Source: Ostrinia nubilalis (Eukaryota; Arthropoda; Insecta; Lepidoptera; Crambidae). Taken from it: a DNA stretch of 64,000 bases. Both the position numbers and the translations under genes were made by a program. The stretch's first letter is position 1. The number at the start of each line of letters is the position of its first letter. A model generated the notes under the pieces. It was given only the letters and a program-made list of their open reading frames with translations. It did no database searches and was not told where the DNA came from. Shown in pieces: positions 10,976 through 21,577 of this stretch. Location of the stretch: contig NC_087105.1 of the NCBI RefSeq assembly GCF_963855985.1, positions 6,326,501 through 6,390,500 of the forward strand. Reading direction: 5' to 3'.

Positions 10976-11960
10976 TCACAAATAAAACCTGATTTATAAT
11001 TTCATAAAATGGACAGCGCCCCCTAGGGCGGCTATAATATAGGGGGCGCTGTTATAGAGGTACTGATGTCATCATACTCATTATCTCTATTAACTGCTTA
11101 TCAACAAACTAAGCGAACCCATTCGTCCTACAAATATTATCACAAAAGCCGAATTATCAGTTCTTTATAAAACAAGAACAATGCGTACTTACTACAAAGG
11201 TCAATTCCAGGTAAACGAGCTTTACGCTGCCACCCGTGTGAGCTTCCTTGCTATGTGTGAAGTACATACCTTGTCATAGAGAAACAAAAATATGAGTGCC
11301 TACATTACATAGTCATCAGAGAAACAAAAATATTCAAACGTAAGTGATGATTGGTCGGGCAAAACAAATATTTTCAACCTGTAGTAATCTTTCACTTAGT
11401 TAGATTTAGCCTCCGCCTTTATCCGAAACTTTATTTGGCCCCGTAAAGTGTTGTCACGGCGTACAGTAGTTTCCTCGTGGCTTCCCTCTGGTGTAACTTT
11501 GATGTCAATTTTAATTTATTTTTTTCTTAAGTACATTTATTTTATTTATCAGGAATGTCTTCGTTCGAAGAAGAATAAAGCCAATCTATTGTTTCAATTC
11601 AAATAAGTAAGAAAATTTTGAAATACAGTGCCGAAAATATGTCGTTTTTGGTTACAGAGCGTAGGCAAGCAAACGTTTTATATCAAGAGGTGAAAGAGTT
11701 ATCTCTCTTTAATCAGGAACTGGGTGTCGAGAGGAAATATTAGTCTAATATAAGAGTCAATTTGAGCCACTCTAGTTTCCCTTCATTCAACACATACTAT
11801 TATAAATTTTTCGCCTTCTACAAGTAGGCCTAGTGTTGTTGAAGCTGTTTGTATCGCGTAGCTGCAATCGCGGTACTTTTGCTAGTACCTGTCTATTTAC
11901 TTATTCCAAGTTTCCAAAACTACGATTTCTGTTAAAAATGTTTGTTCTAAAAATTGACAA
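10976..11960. repeat. Duplicated flank unit downstream of pseudogene C
   Basis: 11060-11280 matches 48640-48860 and, more weakly, 15830-15930. 11350-11900 matches, inverted, the flanks at 13425-13860 and 18760-19300. This segment therefore belongs to the unit duplicated with each gene. Largely absent from the right arm. No gene recognised. Confidence 0.6.
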
Positions 11961-12296
11961 CATGCAGTAAAGCATACATTAATAATAAAAATGAGAAATG
12001 TATTACAGACAAAAGCATGTCATAAAATATAATATGTTCAATGATATATTACAAATCAATTAATTACACTAAACTTAACATCAAAATGGCAACTTAGGTC
12101 TAATTACAAACAACTATCTAATACTTAATACTAACATGCAAATTAACCCAAAATCTCTCGAGGCCGATGCTCCTCGGAGTGAATTCGATTGAAACTGTCC
12201 TCAACTGAAACAAGAACAAACATATGTTAACTACGATCTAGAAGTTCAATGAAACAATATAAAAATTGAATCTAATTTTGCCATGAAAACAAGTCC

Positions 12297-13319
12297 TTAC
12301 CGATTCCGGCTCACAACTGTCATGTGAGGTACAATATCCAGCGGATCTGGTATCTCCATGGCTGCTAAGTTCTCGAAGAACGCGCCTTCTTCTAGGTCCT
12401 CAAATAAAGGAGGCATGCCAAAGAGATACTGTGGATATTATGAAAAGAGTTTGAAAATACAATCACAATTCAATCTGATGATGACTTTTCTGTTATTAAA
12501 CTTACTTCTAGAGGAGATTCGACGGGAAGCTGGTGGGTCGCTGGTGGAGGCAGAAGGAAGCCTGAAGGATTCAAGTCCTGTGGGCAAATAAAACAAATGT
12601 TAGACGAATATTATCAACAAAACCGTGTCAGTTTTATAAAAACTACATTATAAAATTAATGCTACAGCGAAGTCCCAAATAGGTACTTACAATATCCAGC
12701 GGATCTGGTATGTCCATGGCCGCTATGGTCTCCAAGAGAGCGTCCTCTTCTGGGTACACAGGAAGCAGGTCAAGAAGATTCTGTGGATATTTTAGATAGG
12801 ATTAGAAAATACAATCACAATTTAGAAAAAAATAATACTTTTTTAATAATACTTACTTCTAGGGGAGAATCTACGCCGGAATCATGTTGATACTCGTATA
12901 CCATTTCTGTGTCGGTGATCTGAGAGGAGAAATAAATTGCATTGTTAGAACACTTATCAAATTGATGACAATAATATTATTTACAGTGCGTTTTGTAGAA
13001 AAAAAATTAACTTACAAGATTGTTTGCAGAAAGTTGGTTACACTCCTCCATCTTCTCTGCTGATGGAAGAACGCCGAGGGTCTAAACACAAAAATGCATT
13101 TGTCAGAACAATTACAAGTATAAAAAAACAATAGTACTGCTATGATGAGATCGAAATCGAGAAACTTACGTCAATTTCACCAGGTTGGTGATCTGAGAGG
13201 ATAAATAGAGTCGGAGGAAGCTATCGGTTCCACGGAAACAACGTCAAAATCGCTCAGACTAACGTCCATGGCTTCACTCGCCTCTAGATGAAACAGCTTC
13301 ATCAACTGCGGTCAACAAA
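12297..13319 (-). pseudogene. Pseudogene C, left copy: 5'-truncated, chimeric family member
   Basis: Exons (descending): 13319-13170, 13081-13016, 12919-12857, 12780-12691, 12577-12506, 12428-12297. They correspond to exons 6-10 of gene B plus a variant of exon 9. The AT-hook and bHLH exons (1-5) are missing. The first exon is frameshifted: it reads FVDR then stop, and a fragment of the exon-8 acceptor region is embedded in it. The exon at 12577-12506 ends ESPLE, fusing exon 10 sequence to the end of exon 8. The last exon reads YLFGMPPLFEDLEEGAFFE. HDSGVDS is kept at 12919-12857. Probably non-functional, though a short protein starting in the first exon cannot be excluded. Confidence 0.65.
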
Positions 13320-13424
13320 CTGAAAAAAAAAAACATAAAATAAAGGAACAATTTATAATAAATACCTACTTGATACAGAAAACCTTGAATTTTGGAATAA
13401 ATAAGTAGGTACTAAAAAGTACCG

Positions 13425-14010
13425 TACCTAATTGCTGCTACGCGATACAAGCAGCTTCAACAACACTAGGCCTTCTTGTAAAAGAAGAATGATTCATAAG
13501 TGTTGAAGGGAAACTAGACTGGCTCAAATTTCAGATAACTCTTCCACCTCTTGATTTAGAACTTTTGCTTATGCTCTGTGACTAAAAACGATTGTATTTT
13601 GAAATTTTCTTTCTTTGTTTTGAATTGAAACAACTGACTAACTTTAAATAAATGTAAGGTAAAAAATAATTGAAATCGTCATCAAAGTAACACCACAGTT
13701 AATCGAGGAGGAAACTACCGTACCCCGTGACAACTTTACAGAGACCAAATAAATTGGATAAAGGCGGAGGCTAAATCTAACTAAATGAAAGGTTACGACA
13801 GGTTGAAAATATTTGTTTCGCCCGACCGAGTCGTCACTTTGAAGCGATCACAATCACAGGAAAAAAATGTATGCCTTGTGAACTGTAACACTCGGCTGTT
13901 ACAGTACGGTTATAACTGTAGCAACTGATACGACGCTACGAAGAATCGTAGCATAGCTTCGTAGCAACTTCATCAGTGATGACATTAATTGACTTACTAT
14001 GAATATGAAT
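13425..14010. repeat. Duplicated flank unit (F) next to pseudogene C
   Basis: Matches 18760-19440 downstream of gene B, and in inverted orientation 11350-11900. Contains the 31-nt hairpin motif. No gene recognised. Confidence 0.65.
13935..13965. repeat. 31-nt hairpin motif, copy 1
   Basis: GCTACGAAG and CTTCGTAGC form a 9-bp stem around a 13-nt loop. The same motif occurs at 19379-19409, 29302-29332, 35701-35731 and, with a stem mismatch, 50027-50057, always in the flank duplicated with a family gene. Confidence 0.7.
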
Positions 14011-14198
14011 ATTTATCTCTGATGACTAGACTAGAATAAATATTTTAGACGTCAAATTATAATTCATTATAATTCATATCTTCGTCAAATATTAAGCCAG
14101 CGACACTAGAAACTACTAGTTTTGAATTATTGAGATCGATATACTTAGGTAACCAACTGGTCCAACTGGTAGAGTAGTAGGTAATAGCTACTTTTATA

Positions 14199-14714
14199 CA
14201 GGGTGGAAACGATAAGCGATCTCACTCGATTATTTCTAAACTATACAAGATATCGAAAAACTGGTTACTGATCCTGAAAGTGCTTCACGAGCTCTTTCAA
14301 ACGGTACCAATAATAGGTTAAAGAATAAACTGGAACTATCCGAACATTCAATGTCTCCATCTTCCATACATTTAGTACTATCACAGTCGTGGCACTAATC
14401 TCTTGATAAAAAATAATAGTACACAAATAATTTAAAAAAAGATGAAAGTTATAAGTTTCTTTAAGACACTTTTCAAGTTTATTATTTAACAAAAACAAAA
14501 TACATTTCTAATATTATGTATTGTGTAGTTGGCATACATTTAGTATGGAACTACACAACATTAAATTTTCGGATAGTTCCAGTTTATTCTGTAACCTATT
14601 TTATTGGTACCGTTTGAAAGAGCTCGTGAAGTACTTTCAGGATCAGTAACCAGTTTTAAGATATCTTTATAGTTTAGAAATGATCGAGTGAGATCACTTA
14701 TCGTTTCCACCCTG
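14199..14714. mobile_element. 516-bp MITE with long TIRs, left copy
   Basis: TIRs start CAGGGTGGAAACGATAAG and extend about 190 bp. Flanked by TA on both sides (14197-14198, 14715-14716). Present at the mirror position (34952-35467), so it predates or was copied with the palindrome. The ORF at 14265-14498 lies within it and is not a gene. Confidence 0.85.
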
Positions 14715-14716
14715 TA

Positions 14717-16110
14717 TTCGCAAACATCCAGGTACACACAAAGAGTATATCATAAATCATAATATTAACTTCGTGTTGAAGCTCACTTTTAAGAATTATT
14801 TTTAAAAAGTTGTTAAAAGATAATCGATGTTTGCAAAAATACCCAATGGTAAGGTATCATTGTGAAGAAACAATACGCCCGCAGATATTAGCACTAAAGT
14901 GTAGCGGGTGCGTCGGTGTGCATTGTCTCAAAAAGGGTAAGAAAGGGAGGCCAATATCGCTGACCCATGCACCTTTTATGATTACATTGTTTATGCTTAT
15001 CGCACGTTTTATAGAGTAACATTTGAAATACATTTCTTTGTAGTACCGACAAATTTCGGAGCTTCACTACTGTGAGTGCAAGTGTTCAAACACACCTGGG
15101 AAGTGTCCATCTTTTTGTTTGATAGCGTTGCTAATTTATTTTTAAAAAGTTGTCCAGAAAAACAATAATCCAGCATCTTCAGCGAAACTAAAGTTAGACA
15201 TGCTATGAAAACTAATATTTTATTAAAACTTTGATATAAACCTACTCAAGGATTGTAAATAATTGCCGGTTTCATAGGAAGTTTCCTGCTAAGTGGATAT
15301 CGGTTTGTTATGCCTTTCTGTAAGCTACTATGATTAATATTTACACTATCAACAGTGCAATTATGTAACACATCAATTAGTTTATCATGTGATTAGTATC
15401 AAGGTAACTTAAACTTTCACACTAAGTACCTACTCAGTGTCAAAGTTTAAGTTAATTGGGTTTGGGCTAATGATATCTTACAATAAGTACCTACCTATTA
15501 TACCAAAATAAGAATGTTTCGTGTCAAATAAAGTGACGATAATAATTAATATTTAAAATATTAAACAGAATAGAATGATCAAAGTATTATATTAGCAATA
15601 GTACTCGTACTTACAAGCATTTCAGTCTCATGTTCTCTATTATTCCAAAGCAACGGTTTATTGAAACCGAAACCATCATTTTTAACATGACATATATTCG
15701 TAATGCCCATTGCCATCTCTACAACATCACATTATTAACAAGTTAAATATTAAAATTTTAATATATTTCGCTAAACATTTGACTGCAACGATGCAGAAGT
15801 CTTACAAGGCGTGATGTCAACTTATCAAAAAGTTTAGCCAACCCATTCATCCTACAAAGATTATCACGAAAGCCGAATTACCAGTTCTTAGTGAAACAAG
15901 AACATTGCATAATACATAGCTCTATTCCAGATAATAACGAGCTTAATACCAAATAAATAAATATTTTTTTACCAAAAAATAATTTTATTATATTATGGGA
16001 AGTATTAAGTATAACAAGAATCGCAAAATGATTTTCTATTGAGCCTGTAACGTCTAAAGACATACAGGTAAGAAAAAATCTGCGATATTAAATGATTTCA
16101 TGCTAGAGCC
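14717..16110. other. Upstream region of gene B; AT-rich
   Basis: 14810-15130 has a homologous segment at 50280-50520, outside the palindrome, so it is part of the duplicated unit. 15830-15930 resembles 11080-11250. At 15942 (GAGCTTAATACC) lies the empty TTAA site of the piggyBac-type element found in the right arm. No gene recognised. Confidence 0.5.
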
Positions 16111-16112
16111 CG

Positions 16113-16311
16113 GTCGCCGAGCTCGTAGAATTTCGTCCAATGACTCCAAGCCACCCATCCTTATCGCTCGCGCGTAATTATATTGCTGTCACGCTCGTAC
16201 ACTCACTGCGGCCGCCCGTCGCACAGTCGCGACAGCAATATAATAATAACGCGCGAGCGATAAGGATGGGTAGCTTGGGGTAATTACACAAAATTCTACG
16301 TGCTCGGCGAC
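16113..16311. repeat. Inverted repeat with about 80-bp arms just upstream of the gene B promoter
   Basis: GTCGCCGAGC...TTGCTGTC (16113-16190) is followed by its imperfect reverse complement (16230-16311). The arms include CCTTATCGCTCGCGCG. It could be a small MITE or a cruciform-forming element about 130 bp from the initiator. Not seen upstream of gene A. Confidence 0.7.
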
Positions 16312-16369
16312 TGGACTTAATGCATAAAACTGCCCTGCTCCACGCTCGCCGTCGTTAGACATGCGCCCG

Positions 16370-16445
16370 CCCACAACAAGCGGGGGGCGGGGGTGCGCGG
16401 GCGCACTTACCTAAGGCGGCTCCCGCTCCAGCCTTCTTCAGTCGT
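16370..16445 (+). promoter_or_regulatory. Core promoter of gene B, left copy
   Basis: GC-rich box GGGGGGCGGGGGTGCGCGGG at 16382-16401 and initiator TCAGTC at 16438-16443. Aligned with gene A, but the TATA-like CTTAAA is replaced by ACCTAAGG. Predicted leader 77 nt. Confidence 0.5.
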
Positions 16446-16516
16446 TCTTTGGTATCGATCAGAACTACTGTGTCCTGTGCGCAATTTTGTAATCACGAGT
16501 TTTTAAAACCGTCGCA

Positions 16517-18343
16517 ATGGAATTGGAAAATGTAAGTTTGGATCACTTAAAACAGGGTTTATTAAAGGCGAACTTATTTTACTTGACCAGACATTTTGTG
16601 GAGACTAAGGTAACGTTTTATGCTTTATCTTATTAAATTTATCTTTCAGATGCACAACCTGCCTCTGAGACAACGTGGCCGGCCTCGCGGGCACAACCGC
16701 GCTCGTCTCTCGAAAGTAAGTGATCATTGCGAGTGTGTACGTACAATCTTCATTTAAACGATATGTAACATTAATTTTCTTTCTCGTATTATTTAGGAGC
16801 AGCAGAAGGAGCGCAACAAGTATTACGAACAACTGAGGCGCAAAGAAATCAAGGAAAGGTGGACGGAGCTTGTCCAACTGATAAACCCTGAAGTAAGCAC
16901 ACAGTACACAAGGGCATTCATATTTTAATCCTTTTGTATACTTAACTAACAGTTTTCTTATTTTTCAGAAGGAGCACCAGCCAAAAAGCGACAAGGAAGT
17001 TGCGATCTACATAGCGGACTTGGAAGACGACGCCTCAGATGCGGAGAAAGAAGCGGAACAACTGCGCGCTGACAACGCAAAGCTGCGCAAAAAGTGTAAG
17101 TCTTATAAACACCGTTTACTTTACTTTTGTTTTACAATTACTTAGGTATTACATTGATAGATTACGATGAGAATTAGTATTGAGTATCATAATGCATAAC
17201 GTGTGGTGTGTTTGTTTGTAGTGAGGAGGCTGCAGGCATCCCTCAGGAGGCAGGAGTCTCCTCCCAGGAAGCGGGCGGCGCCGGCGGGCGGCCGCGAGTG
17301 CGCACCTCAAAGCGTAAGTTTGTTTGAAATTCAAAACAAAGTTATATGTTTTGTTACAAGTATTACTTACAAGTGAACTTTATTTTAATAATCTGTTTTT
17401 TTTTTCAGTTTGTTGACCAACTGCTTCATGTAGAGGAGAGTGAAGCAATGGATGTTGATCTGAGCGCTTTTGAAGTTGTTCCCGAGGAATCAATACCTTT
17501 CTCCGGCGCTATGGATGTCCTACCCAGTGAGATTGTAAGTTTCACGATTTCGATCTCATCATAGCAGTACTATTGTTTTTGTATACTTACAATTGTTCTG
17601 ACAAATGAATTTTTGTGTTTAGATCCTCGGCGTTCTTCCATCAAAAGAGAAGATGGAGGAGTGTAACGAAGTTTCTCTAAACAATCCTGTAAGTTTATTT
17701 TTCTACAAAACGCACTGTAAATTATTGTCTTCGATTTGATAAGTGTTCTAACAATGCGATTTCTTTTTCCTTCCAGATCACCGACGCAGTAGTGGTACAC
17801 GCGGAGCAACTTGATTCCGGTGTTGACTCTCCCCCAGGAGTAAGTTTTATTAAAATAAAGTCATCGTCAGACATTTTATTTTTTTCTAGATTGTGATTGT
17901 ATTTTCTAACCCTATTTATAATATCCACAGAATCTCCTTGACCTGCTTCCTGTGTACCCGGAAGAGGATGCGCTCTTGGAGACCATAGCGGCCATGGACA
18001 TACCAGATCCGCTGGATATTGTAAGTATCTATTTGGGACTTCGCTGAAGCATTAAGTTTATAATAATGTAGTAAATAATGTAGTTTTTATAAAACTGACA
18101 CGGATTTGTTGATAATATTCTTCTAACATTTGCCCACAGGACGTGAATCCCTCAGGATTCCTTCTGCCTCCACCAGCGACCCACCAGCTTCCCGACGTCA
18201 CGAGTAAGTCAATCGTCTTTCTTGAGCAGTGTGATCACCAGCAAGTCAAGTTCATCACCGGGTTGACTAACGCGCGCCGCTTGTCCACAGGTGAGGGGCT
18301 GGCGGAGGTGGACCGGTTGGTGGCGCTATACTTCAACAGTTGA
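16517..18343 (+). CDS. Gene B, left copy: AT-hook/bHLH-leucine-zipper protein, 285 aa, 11 exons
   Basis: Exons: 16517-16531, 16650-16715, 16797-16892, 16969-17095, 17222-17313, 17409-17534, 17623-17688, 17777-17839, 17931-18020, 18140-18203, 18291-18343. Borders are GT-AG and all phases match gene A. RGRP at 14-17; bHLH residues E38, R41, R42; zipper leucines as in A; DSGVDS at 209-214. C-terminal LLDLLPVYPEEDALLE and GLAEVDRLVALYF replace the acidic tails of A. Conservation is strongest in exons 2-5; exon 6 is largely different from A. Residue 132 is Ser here and Cys in the right arm. The 87-nt last intron is in frame and open, so a retained-intron isoform is possible. Same inferred role as A, probably a diverged paralogue. 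Confidence 0.82.
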
Positions 18344-18700
18344 CTGCTGTGAGCCGGAATTGGTAAGGACTTGTTTTCATGGCAAAATTAGATTAAATTT
18401 TTATGTCGTTACTTTCTTCTAATCGTAGTGTTGTTCTTGTTTTAGTTGAGGACAATTTTAATGAAATTCACTCCAAGGAGCATCGGCCTCGGGAGATTTT
18501 AGGTTAATTTGCATGTTAGTGTTAAGTATTAAATAGTAGTTTGTAAAGTTTTTGTAATTAGTTGCCATTTTAATGTTTCTAATGTAATTTGTTATCATTG
18601 AATATTTATTTTATAATATACTTTTGTCTGTAATACATTTCTGATTTTTATTTGTCCCCAAAAGCCGTAACAAACATTTTAGGCATTACTGCATATTGTA
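18344..18700 (+). other. Gene B 3' UTR
   Basis: A UTR intron is likely (donor GGTAAGG near 18363, acceptor near 18445). GAAATTCACTCC and the tail AGGTTAATTTGCATG are shared with the 3' UTRs of A and C. No canonical AATAAA was identified with confidence. Confidence 0.45.
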
Positions 18701-18759
18701 AATTTTTAGAACATATCTTTTTAATAAAAATAGTAGATTTGGAATACTACCAAAAGTAA

Positions 18760-19480
18760 AGCGACAGCTGCTACACAATCGCTGATTCGTAGCGTGAATA
18801 TAAGTCAACAACACCTACGCCCTCATATAAAAGGCAAAAGATTTATAAGTGTCGAAGGGATCGTATTATAACGTTTCCTCTCGATATCCAGTTCCTGATT
18901 AAACGCTTTAACTTTGAGATAACTCTCTCATCGCTCTTCATATAGAGGACGACGACGGCAAACGATATATTTTAGGCACTGAATGTCGAAATTTTCATTC
19001 TTTGATTTGAATTGAGACAATTGATTGGCTTTATTATTAAAAATAGCGTCACTGTTTTTAACGAAAACATTCCTGATAAATAAATGAATGTAAGGTAAAA
19101 ATAAATTCAAATCGACGTCAAAGTTGTACCAGAGGGAAGCCAGGAGGAATCTACTATCTAGCCGTACCGTGCCGTGCCAACGTCAACTTTACAGGGGCCA
19201 AATAAAGTTTCGGATTAGGCAGAGGCTAACTAAATGAAAGATAACGACAGGTTGAAAATATTAGTTTTGCCCGACCGAGTCGTCACTTTGAGCAATCACA
19301 ATCACGGGAAACAAAATGTGTCTTGTGAACTGTAACACTCGGCTGCTACGAAAATAATTATGTAGCAACTGATACGACGCTACGAAGAATCGTAGCATAG
19401 CTTCGTAGCAACTTCAGCAGTACTAATATTTGACGTACTATGAATATGAATATTTTTGTTTCTCTGATGGCTAGGTTCAG
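18760..19480. repeat. Duplicated flank unit (F) downstream of gene B, with hairpin at 19379-19409
   Basis: Matches 13425-14010 and, inverted, 11350-11900 and the right-arm mirror 29230-29960. Holds the 31-nt hairpin motif. The ORF 18928-19110 is incidental. Confidence 0.65.
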
Positions 19481-19995
19481 GAATAGCTATCGCATTGGTA
19501 AGCATGTATTCACATGCCAGAAGGCTTAGCATGCGCGTCGATTTTACGCAATACAAGTAAACTCATATTAATATTTGTCACCAAACATCATTATTAAGAT
19601 TTTGTCACGGCGCACATTCTAGCCCGGCGTTTGTTTTGTTTGTTTGTAAGCCAGTGTCACTAGTCATTAACTGAATAGTGCAATTATGTAATTAGTTTAA
19701 AAATATTGTCATTAGAATTCACGTGATGAACCTTCTTAGGCTAAGTACCTTTTCCAAAACATCATTAGCCTAACCCGTTTGTCATTAACCATAATTACCT
19801 ACTTTCTACTTCTATAATTACTAATCTAATTGCAAACAATATCGACTCTCACTGTCAGGAGCATTTCTGTCTTATTCATTTCATTCCTAAATTTTGGCAT
19901 CACTCAGTTTATTATGAAGCAAACTTTTCATAGTATGTTCAAGCATCAACGATTTTTTGTACTTTTCTGCATATTCCAAACGATAGAAAATTACA
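19481..19995. other. No gene recognised
   Basis: AT-rich arm sequence, mirrored at 28730-29225. The ORF starting at 19830 reads from this DNA into an inserted LINE tail and is an accidental fusion. Confidence 0.5.
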
Positions 19996-20003
19996 AACTA
20001 CAC

Positions 20004-20367
20004 AAATATGAAAATCTCAATGAGACTTACATATTTGAGCCGTTTGGAGTTGAAACTCTGGGCCCGTGGGGACCAAGCGCCCACAAACTGTTTCGTAAGA
20101 TGTCTCAGCGCTTAGTTGAGACATCTTACGATACAAAAGCTGGCCTTTACCTTGGCCAACGCATCAGCCTTGCCATCCAGCGTGGCAATGTGGCCAGCCT
20201 TTTGGGCACCTTCCCCCAAGGGAGCGACTTAAACGAAATTTTTTATTTATAAAGCTTGTACATATTTTAATTTTTACCCTTTTTTATTTAGTTATAGTTT
20301 AGTTAAGTAGTTATTTGTTAATATTTAGTTGTATATATAGAATATTGCTAATAAAGTAATTGAAGTT
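20004..20367 (+). mobile_element. LINE 3'-end insertion, left arm only
   Basis: Encodes the last part of a non-LTR ORF2, including VETLGPWGPSAHKL and RISLAIQRGNVASLLGTF, then stop. Flanked by AACTACAC at 19996-20003 and 20368-20375. The right arm has the uninterrupted site with one copy (near 28705). 5'-truncated and not autonomous. Confidence 0.85.
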
Positions 20368-20425
20368 AACTACACATGAATAATAAACTAAGTATAATAC
20401 CTTTCATATTGATGCCAAACTTATA

Positions 20426-20689
20426 CAGGGTGTTAGGTAAATGGGTATATGAGCCGACACTAGCCCATGTTAACATGGTCATATAAATGGTATGGTGAAG
20501 TCAGAAAATTGATATCTTCATTTTAATTATTTTATTTTTCATACAAATCGGATTTTATAAAATTAATTTTGTATGAAAATTAAAAAAAATAAAATGATGA
20601 TATCAAATTTCTGACTTCACCATACCATTTATATGACCATGTTAACATGGGCTAGTGTCGGCTCATATACCCATTTACCTAACACCCTG
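20426..20689. mobile_element. 264-bp MITE, left arm only
   Basis: Near-perfect palindromic element with TIR CAGGGTGTTAGGTAAATGGG. TA at 20424-20425 and 20690-20691. The right arm shows the empty site (near 28655-28665). A truncated half-copy lies at 59397-59549. Confidence 0.9.
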
Positions 20690-20794
20690 TATATGGGTAT
20701 ACCAAACAAAATAAATCAATTAAATAATAGGTATACTACATTAGAAAATCATTTTCTACGTCAAATGTTCATCGTAATTTATATCTTCATAAAA

Positions 20795-21117
20795 TCTATA
20801 CTTATAATAAATCTGTAGAGAGGTCAATTCTGTACATGAAATATATTTTCAAAAAAACTATCAGGGGTGATTAGTGATCGATACTGATGCCAAAAATGCA
20901 ATCAGTGAAATTTTTGTCTGTCTGTCTTTCTGTCTGTCCGTTTGTATGTTCCTTATAGAAACAAAAACTACTCGACTGATTTTAACGAAACTTGGTACAA
21001 TTAATCTTCAAACTCCTGGGCAGGTTATAGTATACTTAGGAATTCTCACGGGAACAGGAATTAGCGGGAAAATCCTTTTGTATGAAAAATCTAAACCGCT
21101 TAAGATAGACGCTTGAA
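20795..21117 (+). mobile_element. Truncated Helitron 5' end, left arm
   Basis: Starts TCTATACTTATAATAAA like 10192-10975 and runs through a degenerate CTGT array, then stops where the divergent central inverted repeat begins. Mirror 28233-28557. Confidence 0.65.
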
Positions 21118-21252
21118 AGGACAGTGCCAGGGTCTGGACCAAGTGTTGCCCAGAATCAACCCATAGTGCATTTTGTTCCTCAGGCCTATACTAATGTGTA
21201 AACCGAAGCGCACTCAAATCTATCCCTGGAGTTAAGAGAAAAAAAGAGTTTT

Positions 21253-21551
21253 TGTGGGGGGTCAGGTTCGCTCCGATGTAAAAATAACGCCGTTTTAAAT
21301 GTTCACAAAACAGTTTATTGCGAGTATTTGCAAGTTTAGTACACTTTTGGGCAAACACGTGTTTCTTGCGCGCGGTAGGCTAACGCGGTGTCGCTCCGAG
21401 GGCGTTTGGCAGCAGACTGGCAGACGCGTGAAATTATGTGCGAATAAAACTACCGCGTCGCGTACCAACGACACCGAGTTACCCTCCAATAGAAAATAAA
21501 AATTGTTCTTAAACTACCGTTACATAATACAATAATATTCCGTCGCTAACA
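21253..21551 (-). repeat. 3' LTR of BEL/Pao element
   Basis: 299 bp, terminal TG...CA, same sequence as 27262-27560. The small ORFs inside (21295-21489, 21299-21499) recur in the other LTR and are not genes. Confidence 0.93.
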
Positions 21552-21565
21552 CTCCCCACCCCAGT
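21552..21565 (-). other. Polypurine tract of BEL/Pao element
   Basis: Directly inside the 3' LTR the element strand reads CTGGGGTGGGGAG, the expected purine-rich primer site for plus-strand synthesis. Confidence 0.7.
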
Positions 21566-21577
21566 GCTGGCACAGCA

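Noticed and set aside
19830..20252. 140-aa ORF as a gene
   Set aside because: It reads from arm DNA into the inserted LINE tail across a target duplication; the right arm lacks the second half.
21295..21499. 64- and 66-aa ORFs, repeated at 27304-27508
   Set aside because: They lie within the two LTRs and recur because the LTRs are identical.
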